This document shows positions 59,290 through 64,000 of a stretch of 64,000 bases of DNA, piece after piece. The translations under genes and the position numbers were made by a program. The notes below the pieces were generated by a model. That model was given only the letters and a program-made list of their open reading frames with translations, made no database searches and was not told the origin of the DNA. How positions within the stretch are numbered: the stretch's first letter is position 1; every line of letters begins with the position of its first letter. Source of the stretch: Emmonsiellopsis sp. PD_33 (Eukaryota > Ascomycota > Eurotiomycetes > Onygenales > Ajellomycetaceae); the NCBI GenBank assembly GCA_032988165.1, contig JANTQF010000004.1, positions 124,001-188,000 of the forward strand, given 5' to 3'.

Positions 59290-62200
59290 TTTATTACACC
59301 AAAAAACACTCAAAAAAAGACAAAAAAAGATTCTTCAAAGGTTACTTTTATTCAAAATAATATAGGGAGATCAAGTAAACCCCTATATTCTTATTTAAAT
59401 ATAGCTTTTGAGGAGAAAATTGATTTCATCCTTATTCAGGAGGGGAACTTTGATAAAGAGCAGCAGTTTTTGATTTCCCATTCAAGCTATTATTACTTTC
59501 TTCCAGAAAAAACTGATGTCAGGCCTAGAGTTGCAATATACTCTAGAAAAAGATCTAGATTTCAATTAAATCTAAGATATGATTTAATCTCAGATCCTGC
59601 TATCTTAGTTAGAGACATTATTAATAAATTTGATCAGATAGAGCCTATACAGCTGATCAATATTTATAATGAGAGATCTTTAGAAGAAAATAATAGAAGC
59701 TGAACTTTTAATAGAGCTTTAAAGAACTTTAAATCAGAGAAGTTATCTATTATTAGTGGGGATTTTAATGCACATCACTTCTGGTGGGAAGATAAATGTG
59801 TGCATCCTACAGGCATAGCAGAGAATATAGTTGAATGAGCTATATCTAATGAGTTAGATCTACTAAATGAGTCAAATAAGATGACATTTAAAAGAGATGG
59901 TCAGAGAGGATAATCAGTCCTTGATCTTATCTTTTTCTTAAAGAAACTTTATGAGAAATTATATCAGTGGCTTATAGAAGATGAAAGAGCCTCAGGTTCA
60001 GACCATGAAGTTATATATTTTGATATTCAGTTAGGAATAGAGGATTTAGTTGAAAATCCTTTATTTTCTAATCAATATAACTTTGAAAAGGCTGACTGGC
60101 CTGGGGTTTTTACTCATTTAAAAGGACTAAAGGAAAAGAAGAAAGATGAACTCAACTGGGATGATTCAAATTAAATATCTGAGGAAATACTAGAGGGAAA
60201 AGCTTCTATAATTATAGAGCTTATCCTAGAAAGTATTAAAGATAATATTCCAAAGAAGAATCTTTCTGAGCATTCTAAGTAGTGTTGTTTTTTTTCAGGT
60301 TCGGGTTGAAAAACCGCCTCGGGCGCCCGCCTGAATGGGTTATCGGGTTGGGGGGGGTCAACCCGAAAAGCCCGTTGCGGGTTGGCACTAGTCCCAAATA
60401 GGCTTAGCGCCGACCATATTAGGCTTAGTGCGTTCCAAATCTGGATTAGCGCGCCAAGGCCTGAGTCCACTAACCGCATTGGGACTGCGCTAAGCCTAAT
60501 ATGGCCGGCGCTAAGCCTATTTGGGACTAGCGCCAACCCGTCGGGTTTGAAAAAGCCCGTCGGGTTTGGCGCCTTGGGCCTGACATAGGGCTTTTTTCTT
60601 TTCAGGTTTGAAACCCGGCAGGTTCGCAGGTCAGGTTTACAACACTAATTCTAAGGCCTGGTGGACTGAGGAGATAACTCAGAAGAGAAAGGAGCTTGCT
60701 AGATCTAGAAAAGACTGGAAAAATGACTTGATATCTGTTGAAGATTATAATAAGACTAAGTCAGACTATTTTTCTATGATTAAAAAGGCAAAAACAAGCT
60801 GCTGGAATGAATTCTTAGAGAATACCCAAGAAAAAGATGTCTTTAAAGCCTTTAGTTATACTAAAAATAAAGGTGTAGTTAAGATTCCAACTCTAAATTA
60901 TAATTATGAGGAGAAGGATATTGAGGCTGTTACATTTAAAGATAAATGTCAGGCATTTATGAGGGTTTTATTTCAGAAGCCTCCTGAATCAGAGAGTTAT
61001 ATCTCCTTAGATGAATATCAAGAGGACTTGGAGAAGTGGGAGTGGCTAGTTTTATCTTAAGATGAATTAGAAATAGCTATCTATTCTAGTTCTACTAAAA
61101 CTGCTGCTGGTTCTAATACTATTAATCATTTGATTATTCAGAAGGTTTATTCAGAGTTAAAAGATAAACTATTTGAGTTATTTAAAAGATTATTAGAGAC
61201 TGGATATCACCCACTTTGCTGGAGAGAAGCTACTGGGATTATACTAGCAAAACCAAACAGAAAAGCTTCAATTCCTAAGTCTTATAGAGTTATATCTTTA
61301 CTGAATTGCCTAGGAAAAATACTAGAAAAGATAGTAGCAACTAGACTATCTTATCTAGCTACTACTACTGATCTTCTATATGAGGATCAGATGGGTAGTA
61401 GAAGGCAGAATTCAGCTATAGATGCAGCTCTATTAGTTGTACATGATATTTAACTTGCAAAGTATGAAGGAATGGTTTCCTCAGCTGCTTTTATAGATAT
61501 AAAAGGTGCTTTTGACCATGTTTCATTGAATAAACTTGTGAGAATCCTTCAAGATCTAGGGTTACCAAAGGCTTTAATATATTGGATTATCTGTTTCATG
61601 TCTGAAAGAATCATTCAACTTCTCTTTAATGGTCAAAAACAAGATAAGACAGCCTTTGAGATAGAAGTTCCTCAGGGATCTCCAGTCTCCCCTATTCTAT
61701 TTGCTATATATACTACTGTTCTATTTAAGAATAGGAGAATAGTTAGAGTAAGAATACCTAGCTATATTGATGATTTAGGCTTGATTATAAGTTCTCATTC
61801 TATAGAAAATAACTGTAGAGTTATAGAGGAAGCTGCTCAGGAGGTTTTTCAAAGGGGAGATGAAAATTTAATTCAGTTTGATATGAATAAGACTGAATTG
61901 ATTCATTTCTTTCCAAAACCTAGAGAGAAGAATTACTCTATTACACTATTAGAAAGAGAAATTAAGCCTAAAGAGTCAGTTAGATGACTAGGAGTCTGGT
62001 TGGATTCAAAATTAACCTTTAAATCTCATGTTAAGATCAGGCTGGCATAGGTAGAGAAGACACTGAGTAATATACTTAGACTTTCTAATACTGAGAGAGG
62101 CTTATCTTTTCAGGCTATGAGACAACTTTATATAGCCTGCACAGCCTCAGTATCTGATTTTGCAGTCCAGATTTGGTGGAAGAATCAAAAGAATTATCTA

Positions 62201-63583
62201 AGTTGGTTTCAAAAACTTCAGAACCAGACTTTAAGAAGGATTCTAGGAGCTTTTAAGACTTCTCCATATAGAGCTATGGAGATTGAAGCTTCTATTCTAC
62301 CCCCTGAGATAAGGCTGGAAAAGGTATGTATGAATTATACTTTAAGAATAATGAAAATGAGCTTGAAACATTCAATTAGATAGAGAGTTTCCTCATCTTA
62401 TTCACCATATAACTCAGGGAATAAGTTAGATTGGGATAAGTATGAAGATTGGAATGAAAACTCAGAGAATTCATTAAAGTTAATGCCTTCCCAGCTTTAT
62501 AGAATATGTTCTATAGTTAAAGGATGCTTTGGAAGCCTTAACATAGAAGATATTCATCATGAGGGATTATATTCTTGGAGAAAAACTTTGCAGAATCTGA
62601 TTGATATTGATATTAGTATCTTATTAAAAGAGGAAGAAAAGAAAGTGCATCTTCAAAAACTAGAAAAGATTAATAAAGATAGAGCTTTATTAATATATTC
62701 AGATGGTTCAAAAAGTAAACTGGATGATATAGGAGCTGATCTAGCTTTCAAACATTCTAAAATGAACTCTGAGTATACTTTAGACTCCTGGAATCTAGGA
62801 AGGGAGTGTGAAGTCTTTGATGCAGAGCTTTTTGCAATTCAAAAGGCTTTTCTTCTGGCAAGAAAGATGGTTAGAGAAGATATTACTATTCAAAATGTAT
62901 GGATCTTCTCTGATAGTCAAGTAGCCTTAAAGAGACTCCAAAAAAATGAGATTCATAATGGTTAAATAAATCTGAATACTATCCAAAGAGCTTTAAATCA
63001 GACTTTGAGGCTAAAATCTGATGTTCAATTTCATTTACACTGGGTCTCAACTCATATGGGGATACAGGATAATGAAAAGGCAGATTTAGCAGCTAAGAAT
63101 GGAGCTGAAAAACCTTTTTCTTCAGTGAAAACTGTGTCCTGATCATTTATTAAGAGGAGAATAAGAGAGATTTGTCTTGATAAATGGACTGAGATATGGG
63201 ATTCTTAGAGGAAAAGCCAGAGTTATGCTGATTTAAATTCAAAACCAAGATGGAAAGCTAGATTAATTAATTGTGAGAAGAAAATCTTCTCTTCTATTAT
63301 TCAATTAAAGTTTGGACATGGCTATTTCAAGTCATATCTTAAAAGGTTTAGGGATAATTCAGATGATTTATACTCATATGGATTGGTTGAGAATCCTTAT
63401 CATTTATTAATGACTTGTTCATTATATAGTGATATAAAAGCTGAACTTCTTGAAAAGCATGGAATTAACCAAGTAAATATGAAGTTTCTATTTCAAACTG
63501 AAATAGGAATAAAGTATTTAATTGAGTTTCTTCAGGTAACTGGAATTGCTACCAGAGATTGGAGGCTAGAAGTTGATGTTTAG
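59290..63583 (+). pseudogene. LINE ORF2 (endonuclease, reverse transcriptase, RNase H)
   Basis: One frame (after removal of the MITE and one duplication) with about twelve stops. AP endonuclease: SKVTFIQNNIGRS start, GDFNAHHFWW near 59,760, ASGSDHEV near 59,995. Reverse transcriptase: YRVISLLNCLGKILEKI, AFIDIKGAFDHV, PQGSPVSPILFAIY and YIDD at 61,763-61,774. RNase H: LIYSDGSKSK near 62,693, EVFDAELFAI, WIFSDSQVAL, WVSTHMGIQDNEKADLAA near 63,045. The last part HLLMTCSLYSDIK retains the zinc-like C/H end. The MITE interrupts it between SEHSK and AWWTEE. Confidence 0.92.
60280..60647 (+). mobile_element. GC-rich non-autonomous hAT MITE
   Basis: 368 bp bounded by 9-bp perfect TIRs TAGTGTTGT / ACAACACTA and an exact 8-bp duplication ATTCTAAG (60,272-60,279 and 60,648-60,655). 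It fits the hAT consensus. The interior is a large fold-back: arms 60,384-60,432 and 60,486-60,535 are nearly inverse (CTAGTCCCAAATAGGCTTAG and its complement). Subterminal CGGGTT repeats are present. It carries dozens of CpG while its surroundings have almost none, so it arrived after mutation ended or is too short to be recognised. It has no gene; ORFs of 68-121 codons seen in it come from the palindrome. Excision of it with one duplication restores LINE ORF2 exactly. Confidence 0.95.
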
Positions 63584-64000
63584 GGGATGTTTTATATCCT
63601 ATATTTATAGGAAAAGTTCTAATTTATTTTTGTTTTTGTTTTTGAATTTTTCATTCTTTTATTTCTCTTCTTATATTTTCTTTTGAAGTCATTCTGTCAG
63701 CTATTACAGCTATTTTCCTTGAAAAGTTTGTCTGTTTTACCTATTTTTACATTCTTTAGTTTTTTCCTTATTTTGTTACACATTATCTATCTGAGATGAA
63801 TGATTTGAAAACTATTGTTTATAAAAAATGCAGTTTTGATAGCTTTTTTATTCTAGGCTGGAATTCTGTTATTGCAAGTTATAAATTGGGCCTGTATACT
63901 AGATAGTTTGAGCTAGAAAATCCTAAGTTTATACTTAGGTAGGTGTCATAGTCACTGACTGCCATACACCTTAAATGAAGAATAATAATAATAATAATAA
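63584..64000 (+). other. LINE 3' UTR and TAA tail
   Basis: AT-rich untranslated region after the ORF2 stop, ending in AATAATAATAATAATAATAA at the window edge. Simple-repeat tails replace poly-A in several I/Tad-like LINEs. Confidence 0.75.

Larger units (their letters stand above)
15145..64000. other. AT-rich, RIP-affected transposon block
   Basis: Composition changes abruptly near 15,100-15,150. Beyond it CpG is nearly absent by eye (whole 60-base lines around 30,000 have none), TpA is common, and all ORFs are broken by TAA, TAG or TGA codons of the kind made by C-to-T or G-to-A change (CAG, CGA, TGG). The LTR copies differ mainly by such transitions. This is the expected signature of repeat-induced point mutation, perhaps with loss of methylated CpG as well. 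The only clear exception is the GC-rich insertion at 60,280-60,647. Confidence 0.9.
57200..64000 (+). mobile_element. Tad1-like non-LTR retrotransposon (LINE)
   Basis: Two ORFs in the plus sense, gag-like (57,775-59,244) and APE-RT-RNase H (59,290-63,583), then a 3' UTR ending in repeated TAA (63,981-64,000), the usual tail of this clade. The 5' region (57,200-57,774) has two near-identical CTTCAAAAAACTG repeats near 57,515-57,562. Sixteen or so in-frame stops, no frameshift, and one MITE insertion. The 3' end reaches the window edge, so its target duplication cannot be checked. It is the least decayed element of the block apart from the MITE. Confidence 0.9.

Noticed and set aside
60171..60588. 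Two ORFs on opposite strands sharing MALVPNRLSA
   Set aside because: They arise from the inverted arms of the MITE and do not encode a real protein.
15145..64000. Starship-type giant element
   Set aside because: No DUF3435 tyrosine recombinase trace was seen; the large element has hAT ends and an 8-bp duplication instead.
15145..64000. Centromere or subtelomere
   Set aside because: AT-rich nested TEs would fit, but no telomere repeat or satellite is present and the sequence alone cannot show it.

Overview
The window is nuclear DNA of a filamentous ascomycete (Pezizomycotina; Eurotiales-like is a guess from the gene set). The clues are short GT-AG introns of 50-140 bp with CTAAC-type branch points, a monopolin Csm1/Pcs1 gene, Msp1, an Atg22-like vacuolar transporter, a SUKH (SMI1/KNR4) protein, a GFA-domain enzyme, a tRNA-Cys, and a sharply bounded AT-rich block full of transposon remains with the marks of RIP (repeat-induced point mutation).

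Positions 1-15,100 are ordinary gene-bearing DNA. The order is csm1/pcs1 (-), msp1 (+, divergent from csm1 across a 347-bp promoter), a doubtful Thr/Pro-rich gene (-), a SUKH gene (+), a cysteine-rich single-pass membrane protein (+), an Atg22-like transporter (+), a GFA/CENP-V-like zinc enzyme (+) and tRNA-Cys(GCA). Composition changes within about 200 bp of the tRNA.

From about 15,145 to the end the DNA is AT-rich, CpG is almost absent by eye, and every protein-coding trace is broken by stops. It is a nest of elements. (1) A Ty3/Gypsy LTR element on the minus strand (15,330-22,910, 369-bp LTRs, 5-bp target duplication), followed by a truncated relative (23,072 to about 25,755); both carry a second ORF antisense to pol. 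(2) A host element, probably one unit now split into about 25,756-27,260 and 49,348-57,190, with a SNF2-type ATPase pseudogene and a Plavaka-like (CACTA/EnSpm superfamily) transposase. (3) Inside it, a giant hAT element at 27,261-49,339 with 22-bp TIRs (19/22 matches) and an exact 8-bp target duplication. It carries a second SNF2-type ATPase pseudogene, an unknown ORF, a rearranged intron-bearing actin pseudogene and its own transposase. (4) Inside that transposase, a second, 9.05-kb hAT at 38,685-47,734 with perfect 14-bp TIRs, an exact 8-bp target duplication, its own transposase and two unknown ORFs. (5) A Tad1-like LINE (about 57,200-64,000) with APE, RT and RNase H domains and a TAA-repeat tail, interrupted at 60,280-60,647 by a GC-rich, CpG-rich non-autonomous hAT (9-bp TIRs, 8-bp duplication) that looks unmutated and therefore recent.

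The most unusual content is the giant cargo-bearing hAT, its actin mosaic, and two families of short palindromes that each seem confined to one of the nested elements. All calls rest on reading the sequence by eye; no alignment or database search was run.
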